The notes beneath the pieces were generated by a model. That model made no database searches. It was not told the DNA's origin and saw nothing but the letters and a program-made list of their open reading frames with translations. Positions 9,484 through 18,092 of a stretch of DNA of 47,344 nt are shown here, piece by piece. The stretch comes from a virus. The stretch spans positions 1 to 47,344 of IMG/VR virus record IMGVR_UViG_3300003654_000037; one strand, 5' to 3'. Position 1 is the stretch's first letter; every line of letters starts with the position of its first letter. A program made the translations under genes and the position numbers.

Positions 9484-10656
9484 TTATGGAGCAGGAACAA
9501 CCGGCATAATACTAGTAGTTATACTATAGAACGAACAATTTGTTGATACATTTCCTACATTTACAATTAATCTTACTTTATATGATGTTCCTTCAGTTAA
9601 TCCTTCTATTGAACCAGATAATAATCCAGGTCCTGTTTCTTTAGTTGTTACTGAAGTTATTAACCTACTTCCAGTTGCATTCCAAACTTGAATAGTATAT
9701 TCAGCAGGACCTGATATGGTTGTAGTAGTATAAATAATACTTGTAAATAAAGGACTTAATAGTAATTCTGGACAAACTAGAGTATTATAAAAAGTTTCTT
9801 GTAGTGCGGATTGACAAGTTGCATTTGAATTGTTATTATAGAAACACGGTGTACCAATAACGATTAAGTCATTAAGTAAGTTTAATGGACTAGTTGATAA
9901 ATTTAAAGGTACTCCATTAACATCATTCATACCTGTTATTACATCTACAAACATATTAACTAATCCTCCTGATGTATCAGTAATAGTAAACATTGTACCT
10001 GCTGGGGCACATGATTGAAATCCTGAAGGTATATTACCTGTAAAATATAGTTTTAATATAGTTCCTGTAAGAGTTAATTGTAATCCAATTGTAATACCAT
10101 CACATCCCTTGGAAGAATAATTAAGTTTAAGGTTTCCTACAGCAGCTCTTACGTCACACATGGTTAGCCACATATTATTTATTGTATTTGCTAAAGTTGA
10201 AGGATTATTAGACCATCCTACAATACTACCCATAGAACAATCAACTGAACCTAATGCTTTTGATGTATTTAAAGCAACACATTGTTTTGTTAATGTTTGA
10301 TATATTAAGTCAGAATCTCCTGTTGCACTACGTAAAATACCAAATTGTTGCTCCAATGCTTGAAGTATAGTAACTATATCGGTTTCAATAGGTGGTAATA
10401 CTGCAGTAGGGGTGAACTTAGGCATAACAAATACAGGAACAGGTTTATTTTCTAATACTGTAACTCTATTATTTATAAGAGTTACTGCAGTTTGAAGAGT
10501 ATTAACCTGCCCAATAATTAAGCATAATCTATTTCCTATAGCAAGTGCATAATCTGATAACTGCATGGAAGTTACCTGATCACCAAATTGATTAGTGAAA
10601 TAAAAACATGGTGCTACAGGAACTATACAATCTGGACATCCTTTTATTGTTGCCAT
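9484..10656 (-). CDS. Putative tail or receptor-binding protein with C-terminal Fn3-like module
   Basis: 390 aa. An N-terminal Cys pair (GCPDCIVPVAPC) precedes a helical region with INNRVTVLENKP, typical of a short trimerising coiled coil in fibres (residues ~60-75). The C-terminal ~90 residues (YTIQVWNATGSRLITSVTT, GPGLLSGSIEGLTEGTSYKV) are plainly related to the C-terminus of the 961-aa adhesin, so the two genes share a module. It lies 28 bp upstream of the 181-aa gene. I infer a surface-exposed fibre or adhesin subunit; the exact partner is unknown. Confidence 0.65.
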   Translation of the reverse strand: MATIKGCPDCIVPVAPCFYFTNQFGDQVTSMQLSDYALAIGNRLCLIIGQVNTLQTAVTLINNRVTVLENKPVPVFVMPKFTPTAVLPPIETDIVTILQALEQQFGILRSATGDSDLIYQTLTKQCVALNTSKALGSVDCSMGSIVGWSNNPSTLANTINNMWLTMCDVRAAVGNLKLNYSSKGCDGITIGLQLTLTGTILKLYFTGNIPSGFQSCAPAGTMFTITDTSGGLVNMFVDVITGMNDVNGVPLNLSTSPLNLLNDLIVIGTPCFYNNNSNATCQSALQETFYNTLVCPELLLSPLFTSIIYTTTTISGPAEYTIQVWNATGSRLITSVTTKETGPGLLSGSIEGLTEGTSYKVRLIVNVGNVSTNCSFYSITTSIMPVVPAP

Positions 10657-10694
10657 AATAATTAATTTTATATATGTTTATTATAAATTAAACG

Positions 10695-11024
10695 TTATCC
10701 TCCTACTGGAGGGGTATCATTACAATCAGAAAGACATTCTGCATTACACTTTTCTAATGCACAAATACGTTTAATCAATAATTGTATTAATGCGTGAAAA
10801 TCTTCAGGAGAACAAGTGGTAAGACTAAAACAAGATAAGTCATAGTGTGTAACATCTAATGTTTCCATTATAGTACATACTTCTGTAGCTAATTTAAATA
10901 CTACATCACTTACCGTATCTCCTTTACAAAGATTAAGACACGGAATATCATTTCCTTGCCAAATTATACAGTTGGAACTTAATGTTGTACCACAACTTTG
11001 ACTATCTGCGTTTAGAGGTTTCAT
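10695..11024 (-). CDS. Small Cys-rich structural protein
   Basis: 109 aa with twelve or so Cys residues spread over its whole length, for example SCGTTLSSNCIIWQG, PCLNLCKGD and KCNAECLSDCND. The segment CKGDTVSDVVFKLATEVC is a mixed strand-helix motif that also occurs in reduced form in the 181-aa protein (YGDNFNEIAQKLTLMI), suggesting a shared domain. It sits in the adhesin block between the 210-aa and 390-aa genes. Its function is unknown; disulfide-rich extracellular folds are plausible only once released from the cell. Confidence 0.55.
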   Translation of the reverse strand: MKPLNADSQSCGTTLSSNCIIWQGNDIPCLNLCKGDTVSDVVFKLATEVCTIMETLDVTHYDLSCFSLTTCSPEDFHALIQLLIKRICALEKCNAECLSDCNDTPPVGG

Positions 11025-11072
11025 AATGTTTCTTTACTTATTAATATACAAAAAATATTCTTTATTATCTAA

Positions 11073-11705
11073 TTAAATATCAACACAAATACCATTGACA
11101 CATATTTGTCCTATTGGACAATCACAATTATCTGTACAAAGTATAGGTGGACAAATTGTTTTGCATAACTCAGGATCAAAGATAGCTCTTAAATCTAATT
11201 CTTGTTTTTTAATATCTAAAAGATCTATATCTGAATCACAACATATGTTAATACCATACTTTACTATACTCATTTGTTCAAATACAGCTTCAGCAAAGTT
11301 ACAATTAATTTTTTCAGTATATTCAGGAGAACACCCTGGAGTATTGTATCCTGGTTTTACAGTTCTTAACTTAAGAATTTCTACTGGAATTGGTATTATA
11401 GGAGGATCGCATTCATCACAAGTATTAAATACTAATTCTGTAGTAATATTATTTATAGTTATTGTACCAATTGGATCTCCAATTACACTGTTTGTACAAT
11501 CTTGTGATTGTTCTACTGACCAACAAGTATCACAACCTTCTAGTTTTATAATTTTACCTATGTACGTAGAAAAATTATTAGATACTAATATAGTATGTGT
11601 AGGATCTGCACAATCAGTTAATAAATAACAATATGGAGAACATAGACAGCATTTAGCAAAGCTATCTGTAATTTCTGAACCGTTCCATAATACTATTGTA
11701 GGCAT
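11073..11705 (-). CDS. Cys-rich virion protein with 'TDC...Y.GKII' module
   Basis: 210 aa, about 25 Cys. Residues ~27-70 (YLLTDCADP, YIGKIIKLEGC, CWSVEQSQDC) match a module in the 961-aa adhesin at residues 812-863 (YIITDCNPN, YDGKIIRF, ATVTKTLDC). The middle ends with CNFAEAVFEQMSIVKYGINI, which resembles helical parts of small phage structural proteins. The C-terminus is knottin-like (CTDNCDCPIGQICVNGICVDI is split across strands rich in Cys). It lies 28 bp after the 961-aa gene's start region in the same block. Role: surface protein, inferred. Confidence 0.6.
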   Translation of the reverse strand: MPTIVLWNGSEITDSFAKCCLCSPYCYLLTDCADPTHTILVSNNFSTYIGKIIKLEGCDTCWSVEQSQDCTNSVIGDPIGTITINNITTELVFNTCDECDPPIIPIPVEILKLRTVKPGYNTPGCSPEYTEKINCNFAEAVFEQMSIVKYGINICCDSDIDLLDIKKQELDLRAIFDPELCKTICPPILCTDNCDCPIGQICVNGICVDI

Positions 11706-11733
11706 TTTTATTTATGTTTTATAATAAAACTAA

Positions 11734-14619
11734 TTAACTAAAACTTGTAGTCCATACATCTTGAAATGGACAATCTAGTGTTTCTGTAGCTGTAATTATA
11801 ATTAATTTTACTTTATATAATGTTCCTGAAGTTAATCCGGCAATTAAACCTGATAATACTCCAGGACCTGTTTCTATACTTGTAACTGAATTTATTAAAA
11901 TACTTTCTGTAGAATCCCAAACTTCAATAGTATATGTTGCAGTTCCTACTAATAAACTAGTACTATAATTAATATCAGTATATGATGAAGTTATATTTAA
12001 TTCAGGACACTCAATAATTGGATCTTCTGTACAATCTAATGTTTTAGTTACTGTTGCACAATAACAATCATCTGGCCATGGAGTTAGTCCACTACAAAAT
12101 CTAATAATTTTACCGTCATATTCTGATAAATCAAAAGATGTAATAAACGGAGGTGGTCCATTAGGATTACAATCTGTAATTATATAGCATGCTATTATAA
12201 TAACATATACATCATGGGTAGCTACACAACCATTAGAATCAGTTATTTCTACAGTATACAGTCCTTCTTGTAATAAAGAAGTAATAGTAAAGAAAGGATT
12301 TTGTAATGTTGATGAAAAGGCATCAGGACCAGTCCATGAATATGAATAAGGACCAACACCATTTACTGGAATTGATGTTAATTGTAATACAGCACCTCCT
12401 GTAACAGGACTATTACTACCTGCAATTACAGTAGTGTCACAAGGTAAAATTTCAATCATTCTTGTTGATACCGCTGAACAATCTCCTAATGTAGCAGTTA
12501 CAGTATATAAACCACCCATTCCAGAAGTAGCATTAAGAATAATTGGATTTTGGAGAATACTAGAAAATCCAGGTCCTGTCCAACTATAAGTAGCTCCTAA
12601 AATACTAGTTGCGGTAAGAAATATAGAGGCTCCTAATGCAACAGGACTATTACCTCCTGCAGTTACTGTAAGATCACATAGTATAATAACATATATTTCA
12701 TCATAAGCCACACAATTATTAGCATCAGTTACTGTTACAGTATAAGGACCTGTTTGATTAGGAGTAGTAGCAAAAAATGGAAGAGGATCTTCTAAGAATG
12801 AACCATATAAAAGTGGACCACTCCACAAATAAGTAAATGGAGCAACTCCACCTGATGTGACGGATGATAAGTTTATTGAACCACCTATTGTAATTGGACT
12901 ATTACTTGATGCTATTATTGAAAGACTACAAGGAAGTATTATAACTGTTGTGGATGATGATTTTATACAACCTGGAAGTTGAATTAGAACATCATTAACT
13001 AATGCCCAAATTCCATCAAATGTTACAGTTACTGTATATAAACCACCCATTAATGCAACAGCATTTAATATTGATGGATTTTGAAGATTACTTATAAATC
13101 CGGGACCAACCCAACTATATGATAATGCTCCAGGAGATGTTACTGTTGTTAAATTAATAGTATCTCCTAATGCAATAGGACCATTATTTGATGCAGTTAC
13201 AAAATTATCACAAACATTAACAATATTAAAAGCCGAATCAGTACACCCATTACTATCAGTTACTACTACTGAATAACCTCCTGCTTGTAATATAGAAGTA
13301 ACAATAAAAGAAGGATTTGAAATTATAGATGTAAATCCATCAGGACCACTCCATAAATAAGTAAATGGAGCTGTACCACCTACAACAATAGCTGTTAAAT
13401 ACACTGTACTACCTATTGTAACCGGACTAGTGGTTGATACAGTTACTGTAACATCACATTCAAAAACAGTTAAATTTATTTCACTAGAAATTGAGCACTC
13501 TTCAGCATCAGTTACTGTTACAGTATATGGTCCTGTTTGGTTAATATTAGTAGCAAGAAAAGGAGTAGGATCTTCTAATGATGAAGTGTAAAGGTTAGGG
13601 CCAACCCATGAAAAAACAAATGGAGCGGTGCCACCTACAACAGTAGATGTTAAGGTTATTAAATTACCTACTAATACAGGAGTATTACTTGATGTTGTTA
13701 TTGAAATAGCACAGTCTGTTATTACTACTGTTGTAGTAGCAAAAGATACACAACCATCAGGATCAGTATATGTTACCGTATAAACTCCAGATTGATTAAT
13801 ATTAGTAGCAGTAAAGAAAGGATTCTGATCAGTTGATGTATAACTATTAGGTCCATTCCATGAAAATGTACCACCTACAAAAGTAGTGGCTACTAATGTT
13901 ACTACTCCTCCAATAGAAACTGGACTATTGCTAGTAGCTGAAACAGAAGAGGTAGAATCAGTAAGAGCTACAGAATCTAAAAAGTTACCACAAGCAGCAC
14001 CACCAACAGCATTAAATATTAAAGTATACGTACCAGGAGCTAATAGAGGAACGTTAACGGTATGAAAAGACCATAATCTAACATCTTTTATTGTAACACC
14101 ATCTAATTCATAATTAGCATCATATAAATTACCAGGTCTATTTCCTGGTGCTTGATAAATTAGTGGAAGACCATTTGGATCAAGTGTGTCAACTCCACTT
14201 CTAATGGTAACTTCCATTGTATTAGTTCCACCGCATCCCATTCTACCAGCATGAGCAAAAGATAATTGTATAACACTAGATGCTACAAGTAAAGTAAATG
14301 ATTGGAAAAAAGGAGCTGCACTATCTGCATTTAATTCAGCCCATTGTGTACCTGAAAATGCAACATTTGGTCCAACAACACCAGATCCAGTTCTCCAATA
14401 CTCAATTTCAGCTTGAGTAGTATTCCAACAAGGTACATCAGCTTTAGGAAATTGAAAAGTAAAAGATTCACCAGGAATTCTAGGGCATTCAAAATCAGTG
14501 TTACATAATAAGTTACACGGTTGTACAGTTACCCTAAAACATCCTTCTGTACAAGATAAAGGACATCCTTCAAGACAAGGATTAGCAGTACATTCTGCAA
14601 TAGTTGGTATATGAGCCAT
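11734..14619 (-). CDS. Adhesin-like virion protein with lectin-like N-terminus and seven PKD/Ig-like repeats
   Basis: 961 aa. Residues 1-45 are Cys-rich. Residues ~50-222 form a jelly-roll-like region (WAELNADSAAPFFQSF, FAHAGRMGCGG) resembling carbohydrate-binding domains. Seven tandem repeats of 79-94 aa follow at about 225-303, 304-388, 389-470, 471-564, 565-648, 649-727 and 728-811. Each has the pattern 'NSPV.iGg..L, sWsGP..f.S..qNP, GlYTVTVTD.nGC', typical of PKD-like/Ig-like domains of Bacteroidetes surface proteins. A 'TDC' module (812-870) and an Fn3-like end (871-961) complete it. p-crAssphage uses a BACON-domain protein in a comparable role. I infer binding to host glycan or mucus; the receptor is unknown. 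Confidence 0.8.
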   Translation of the reverse strand: MAHIPTIAECTANPCLEGCPLSCTEGCFRVTVQPCNLLCNTDFECPRIPGESFTFQFPKADVPCWNTTQAEIEYWRTGSGVVGPNVAFSGTQWAELNADSAAPFFQSFTLLVASSVIQLSFAHAGRMGCGGTNTMEVTIRSGVDTLDPNGLPLIYQAPGNRPGNLYDANYELDGVTIKDVRLWSFHTVNVPLLAPGTYTLIFNAVGGAACGNFLDSVALTDSTSSVSATSNSPVSIGGVVTLVATTFVGGTFSWNGPNSYTSTDQNPFFTATNINQSGVYTVTYTDPDGCVSFATTTVVITDCAISITTSSNTPVLVGNLITLTSTVVGGTAPFVFSWVGPNLYTSSLEDPTPFLATNINQTGPYTVTVTDAEECSISSEINLTVFECDVTVTVSTTSPVTIGSTVYLTAIVVGGTAPFTYLWSGPDGFTSIISNPSFIVTSILQAGGYSVVVTDSNGCTDSAFNIVNVCDNFVTASNNGPIALGDTINLTTVTSPGALSYSWVGPGFISNLQNPSILNAVALMGGLYTVTVTFDGIWALVNDVLIQLPGCIKSSSTTVIILPCSLSIIASSNSPITIGGSINLSSVTSGGVAPFTYLWSGPLLYGSFLEDPLPFFATTPNQTGPYTVTVTDANNCVAYDEIYVIILCDLTVTAGGNSPVALGASIFLTATSILGATYSWTGPGFSSILQNPIILNATSGMGGLYTVTATLGDCSAVSTRMIEILPCDTTVIAGSNSPVTGGAVLQLTSIPVNGVGPYSYSWTGPDAFSSTLQNPFFTITSLLQEGLYTVEITDSNGCVATHDVYVIIIACYIITDCNPNGPPPFITSFDLSEYDGKIIRFCSGLTPWPDDCYCATVTKTLDCTEDPIIECPELNITSSYTDINYSTSLLVGTATYTIEVWDSTESILINSVTSIETGPGVLSGLIAGLTSGTLYKVKLIIITATETLDCPFQDVWTTSFS
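12187..13947 (-). repeat. Seven PKD/Ig-like repeats inside the 961-aa adhesin gene
   Basis: Tandem coding repeats of roughly 240-280 bp with recurring protein landmarks (NSPV, GGTAPF, WSGP, YTVTVTD, NGC). Repeats 2 and 5 are closest to each other, as are repeats 4 and 6, suggesting growth by internal duplication of a two-repeat unit. Confidence 0.75.
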
Positions 14620-14630
14620 CTAATTAACTT

Positions 14631-14792
14631 TTAAGAATTTCCAGGAATTATTTTAGAAGCGGCTAGTTGCCTTAACTTCATATCATATATTCCTACACAT
14701 TTTGTACAACATACTTTACCATCAGAGGCATTTGTAAGTTTGGCACCGGCACATCCTACACAAGATATACCACAATTTGGACATGATTTCAT
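14631..14792 (-). CDS. Small zinc-ribbon-like protein
   Basis: 53 aa, too short for the usual ORF cut-off. Three CxxC pairs stand out: CPNC, CVGC and CTKC, the last preceded by another Cys (VCCTKC), followed by a basic helix (YDMKLRQLAASK). The pattern fits a small zinc ribbon, perhaps holding a protein partner rather than DNA. The start is supported by the leader AACCAACTAAACCAAC, the same kind found before several late genes here. It ends 12 bp upstream of the 961-aa adhesin gene and starts 31 bp after the 183-aa gene. No relative is recognised with certainty. Confidence 0.6.
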   Translation of the reverse strand: MKSCPNCGISCVGCAGAKLTNASDGKVCCTKCVGIYDMKLRQLAASKIIPGNS

Positions 14793-14822
14793 AATTTAGT
14801 TGGTTTAGTTGGTTTATTTATT

Positions 14823-15374
14823 TTAACAATTTGTACAGTTAAGTTTATTTAATAGTTTTAATGCATATCTATATAATTCTATGCCTTTTTCAGGTTCATG
14901 ACAGAATTCTACTTTAGCTTTAGCCGCATCTAAATATTGTCTAATAAGTCTTAATTTACTTAATTTAATTTTAATTTGCACTGAAGGATCACAATCACTT
15001 AATTCTAAATTACATAATACAGTTTGATATATTTTCATAGCTGTAGTAATTCTTAAGTGATTATACTCTACATATACTATATCATTGGGTGATACACTTA
15101 ATTTTATAATATATATACCATCGGGTAAATCATTAAATACAGTACCACATTGAGCAGTTTGTATTTCAAGTTCACATGCTGTAAGATTCAAGTTAAATCC
15201 TGGTGATATAGTAGCTTCTGTAAATTGAACAGGTCTTATAAATCCTGGTAAAGTTACTTCTAATAATATACACTTAACACCCAGCATTGAATTATACAAA
15301 CTAGTATCTACAATTCTCAATAAACAGCCGTTCATTGTATCAGGAGTTTCTAAACTTAAAACATGATTTGCCAT
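14823..15374 (-). CDS. Conserved structural protein of Bacteroidetes phages
   Basis: 183 aa. The N-terminal two thirds look like a beta-sandwich (GCLLRIVDTS, FNLNLTACELE, LPDGIYIIKLSVSP). The C-terminal third is helical with KIKLSKLRLIRQYLDAAKAK and a conserved-looking end (GIELYRYALKLLNKLNC). I recall this beta-plus-helix arrangement in tail or baseplate-like proteins of several Bacteroidetes phages, function unknown. It follows a strong hairpin at 15405-15440, and a TATATTTG box (15393-15400) lies 19 bp upstream of the ATG, so it may start its own transcript. Confidence 0.6.
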   Translation of the reverse strand: MANHVLSLETPDTMNGCLLRIVDTSLYNSMLGVKCILLEVTLPGFIRPVQFTEATISPGFNLNLTACELEIQTAQCGTVFNDLPDGIYIIKLSVSPNDIVYVEYNHLRITTAMKIYQTVLCNLELSDCDPSVQIKIKLSKLRLIRQYLDAAKAKVEFCHEPEKGIELYRYALKLLNKLNCTNC

Positions 15375-15392
15375 AGCGATTTATAATTAGAA

Positions 15393-15400
15393 CAAATATA
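15393..15400 (-). promoter_or_regulatory. Possible Bacteroidetes-type -7 box before the 183-aa gene
   Basis: TATATTTG on the minus strand matches the Bacteroidetes -7 consensus TAnnTTTG. It lies between a terminator and the next start codon, where a promoter is expected. No convincing -33 TTTG is visible. Confidence 0.35.
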
Positions 15401-15404
15401 ATAA

Positions 15405-15440
15405 AAAAAAAGGAGGAGAAACTTTCTCACTCCTTTTTTT
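15405..15440. terminator. Long bidirectional-type terminator hairpin
   Basis: AAAAAAAGGAG pairs with CTCCTTTTTTT and an inner GAGAA pairs with TTCTC around a 3-4 nt loop, with one mismatch, giving about 16 bp. Poly-A on one side and poly-T on the other allow termination in both directions. It follows the 437-aa structural gene, whose stop is at 15459. Confidence 0.85.
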
Positions 15441-15458
15441 ATAATTTAAAAATTAGTA

Positions 15459-16772
15459 TTAATCAGGTAATATAACACAAGCTGTACAACCGTGAACTTC
15501 TAATTCAACACAATTAGTACAAGCACCTAACCAGTCACTAACTAAAGTTTGAAAAAATAGATTTACTCCTGAAGAAATAATTTCAAGTAAATATTGATCA
15601 TTATCAAATACTCCGGTTGGGTTATTATAACGTGGAACACTATGTAAGATATAGTAACGTGTATATAATGCATTACGATTTACACTTCCTAAGATATTAT
15701 CACCTTGAGTAATCTCTCTGATACGAACATCAGTATGAACAAAGTTCTGTAAATAACTTTCTGAAAGAATAAGATCACGTAATACTGTTTCTCCAAATCC
15801 CATACCCTGTACTCCAAAACACTCTGTTACTACACATAGTCCTTCAAATACACAAACGTCTCCTGTTAAATCAACAAGTGAAGCTATTATTTTAAGCGGT
15901 TCTTTCTCATAGAAATCAGTTATACTAAATGAACAGTTACCAAATTTAGTTTCTACATAAGCACCAAATAAACGTAAACCAGCAGTAGCTCCAACAATAT
16001 GTCCTGGAGATACATATGCTGTCCACCATTGTGCTGGTGTTACAGCAGTGTTTGTTCCATCTAATGTTACAGTAGTTCCTGGTGCATACCAAGCAACCCC
16101 TGTTTCATCAAATACTACTGGCATAACTAATGAATTAAAAGTAATTGCATTAACTAATTGAGTAGCCCAAGCAATCATTACTAAAGTAGAATCTACTATA
16201 GTAAGAGGAGCACCTGTAGGACAACATCCTGTATAACCTTCTAAAGTTATATACGCATTATGATTAAGAGAACGTAATGCAGGAGATCCTTTAATATCAA
16301 CTCTTAAATAGTATGTTTCACCACATAAGAAATCAAAAGCACATACACTAGCTGGAGTATTACCTACACTAACAACAGCTTGTTGTGGTGTACACTGGTC
16401 AACTCTGTAAAAACTACGTACAAACTTAGGATTAATTAACTTAGACTTATTAGACTCTTTATATCCACCGTGGAAAGGTCCAATTTTATCATTAGCAAGT
16501 AATGATGCACTAGCTAAAATTAACGGACAGCAATCTGTTACATCACTTGGTACAGATACTGATAAATTAGTTTTAGCATTAAACAAACCATATGATCCTG
16601 GACCATAATTATTTGTTGTTGTTACAAGATCCGTATTTGCTAATACAGAAGTATGTAATCCTGTTACACTAATAAATCCATCACTCAAATTTGTATTTGG
16701 GTTTAATGGAAGTGGGCCAGTAACTTGTGTTCCTAAGAAGACTTTACTGAATGCGTGATTGAAATAGGCCAT
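15459..16772 (-). CDS. Abundant-type virion structural protein
   Basis: 437 aa, beta-rich, with paired Cys (DCCPLI, GCCPTGAP, GACTNCVE). It starts MAYFNHAFSKVFLGTQV and carries YRVDQCTPQQAVVSV and YLRVDIKGSPALRSLNHN. It has its own AT-rich leader and a strong terminator right after it, so it is probably transcribed alone, which suits a protein needed in many copies. I recall similar proteins in crAss-like and other Bacteroidetes phages annotated only as structural; auxiliary capsid and tail-tube roles are both possible. No catalytic motif is seen. Confidence 0.65.
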   Translation of the reverse strand: MAYFNHAFSKVFLGTQVTGPLPLNPNTNLSDGFISVTGLHTSVLANTDLVTTTNNYGPGSYGLFNAKTNLSVSVPSDVTDCCPLILASASLLANDKIGPFHGGYKESNKSKLINPKFVRSFYRVDQCTPQQAVVSVGNTPASVCAFDFLCGETYYLRVDIKGSPALRSLNHNAYITLEGYTGCCPTGAPLTIVDSTLVMIAWATQLVNAITFNSLVMPVVFDETGVAWYAPGTTVTLDGTNTAVTPAQWWTAYVSPGHIVGATAGLRLFGAYVETKFGNCSFSITDFYEKEPLKIIASLVDLTGDVCVFEGLCVVTECFGVQGMGFGETVLRDLILSESYLQNFVHTDVRIREITQGDNILGSVNRNALYTRYYILHSVPRYNNPTGVFDNDQYLLEIISSGVNLFFQTLVSDWLGACTNCVELEVHGCTACVILPD

Positions 16773-16859
16773 GATTTTTTGTTTTTTTAATTAATAAATA
16801 AATATATATAGGTAATATAGTAAAATTTTATTGTAAATGCAAATTATTTTAAAAATACT

Positions 16860-17561
16860 TTAATTATTAGCTTCTACTGAAGCTGCTGTTCTATTTACTT
16901 GATTTATAGATTCAATATCTCCAGCAATAATTTTAGCAGCTTCATCAATTAGTACTTCTATTAAATCATCTTTAAACTCACACTCAACCTCTACTGTAGA
17001 TATTAATTGTGTATAAGGATTAGTACAACCAATGATTTGTATTTTAACCGGTTGTCTATAGTAGGTAACTGTTGGATTTTCTACTGTAAACAACCCGTTT
17101 GTATATACCTGGATCTTATTATCCATCATTGTAGCAAACGTTTCTCCCCATTCAAAACTAGGTTGTTTGTTTTTATCACGTAATAATACATCCACATTAG
17201 CTTGTTCAGTTAAATAAATAACCATTGCTTTTGGTTTAGGGCAACAATCACTTTTAGCAGTAACTGATATTCTTTTCCATCTCATATATTCTGAAGGAGC
17301 TGATGCTTCAAAATAGGTTTGTTTATTTACCATTACTAATACCTGAGACGTTAATAATACTTCTAAATCATCAACTCTAGAAGTAGATTGTTCATCTCCT
17401 TCTTGTTTAGTATTAGAACCATGTAAATTTCTACGGCACCAATCAGACTGACCTTTATTAAATGCTTCTATTATTTGCCAACATTGGATGTTATCAAAAT
17501 CATTACTGGACAACTTGTTCAGTCGTTGTTTAATCTTTATCTGTATAGTAGCATTGTTCAT
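16860..17561 (-). CDS. Putative neck/tail-tubular (P22 gp4-like) protein
   Basis: 233 aa. The N-terminal helices (IKIKQRLNKLSSNDFDNI, then CWQIIEAFNKGQSDWCRR) are the hallmark of a crAss-like protein that I recall as a head-tail connector or tail-tubular protein. A beta-rich middle (EYMRWKRISVTAKSDCCP) and an acidic helical C-terminus (DLIEVLIDEAAKIIAGD) follow. It directly abuts the 122-aa gene, whose stop is one base upstream of this ATG, so the two are co-translated. The function is by family resemblance only. Confidence 0.65.
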   Translation of the reverse strand: MNNATIQIKIKQRLNKLSSNDFDNIQCWQIIEAFNKGQSDWCRRNLHGSNTKQEGDEQSTSRVDDLEVLLTSQVLVMVNKQTYFEASAPSEYMRWKRISVTAKSDCCPKPKAMVIYLTEQANVDVLLRDKNKQPSFEWGETFATMMDNKIQVYTNGLFTVENPTVTYYRQPVKIQIIGCTNPYTQLISTVEVECEFKDDLIEVLIDEAAKIIAGDIESINQVNRTAASVEANN

Positions 17562-17930
17562 TTAATACTTCTTTTTAGATTTAATTGAACCACCTGATTT
17601 CTTTGATAAAACCGGTTTATCCCATATATGTTTATATTTATAATCTCTAGCAGAATCTATATCTGTTCTAATTTTAGTTTCTGCGTTGGTTTCATTATAA
17701 GGACTATCCCATTTTTCATCCATAATTTTTTTCTCAACCATTTTGCGTATAACAGAAGCTCCTTGACTTACAGAAGCTCCTGTATTAGCAGGATTTCCAA
17801 ACATATCTCTAGGTATTGGAGGTGTTGGGGGAGGTACTGTAAACCCCATTTGAGCTTTCTGTAAAGCTTTTACTCTTGCTTCACTTTGATCATTGAAGAA
17901 CTTAAGTGGATTAGATTTTGAATGTGGCAT
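17562..17930 (-). CDS. Small basic conserved protein of the capsid/neck operon
   Basis: 122 aa, Lys-rich, little predicted fold. It contains NDQSEARVKALQKAQMGF, a Pro-rich stretch (PPPTPPIPRDMFGNPA) and a basic tail ending KSGGSIKSKKKY. It lies 2 bp after the 51-aa gene and abuts the 233-aa gene. The disordered, basic composition suggests a DNA- or scaffold-contacting internal protein, but this is a guess and I do not recognise the family. Confidence 0.55.
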   Translation of the reverse strand: MPHSKSNPLKFFNDQSEARVKALQKAQMGFTVPPPTPPIPRDMFGNPANTGASVSQGASVIRKMVEKKIMDEKWDSPYNETNAETKIRTDIDSARDYKYKHIWDKPVLSKKSGGSIKSKKKY

Positions 17931-17932
17931 AA

Positions 17933-18088
17933 TTACTTAGATTTAGGATTAACTGTAAATTTAGATGCATCATTTCCACCACCTTTAAATACAGTTGGTG
18001 TTTTATTAACTGTAACTTCTGCATTGGTACCACCAACACGTCCTCCTGGGACAGTTACTACATGGCAAATGTCTTTGTTATGTTTCAT
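17933..18088 (-). CDS. Tiny conserved-position protein
   Basis: 51 aa: starts MKHNKDICHVVTVPGGRVGG and ends FTVNPKSK. It fills the 155 bp between the 346-aa and 122-aa genes on the same strand with 2-4 bp gaps, which is good evidence that it is real. A short beta-prone region with Gly turns is followed by a Lys-rich end. No motif is recognised. Confidence 0.5.
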   Translation of the reverse strand: MKHNKDICHVVTVPGGRVGGTNAEVTVNKTPTVFKGGGNDASKFTVNPKSK

Positions 18089-18092
18089 GATA

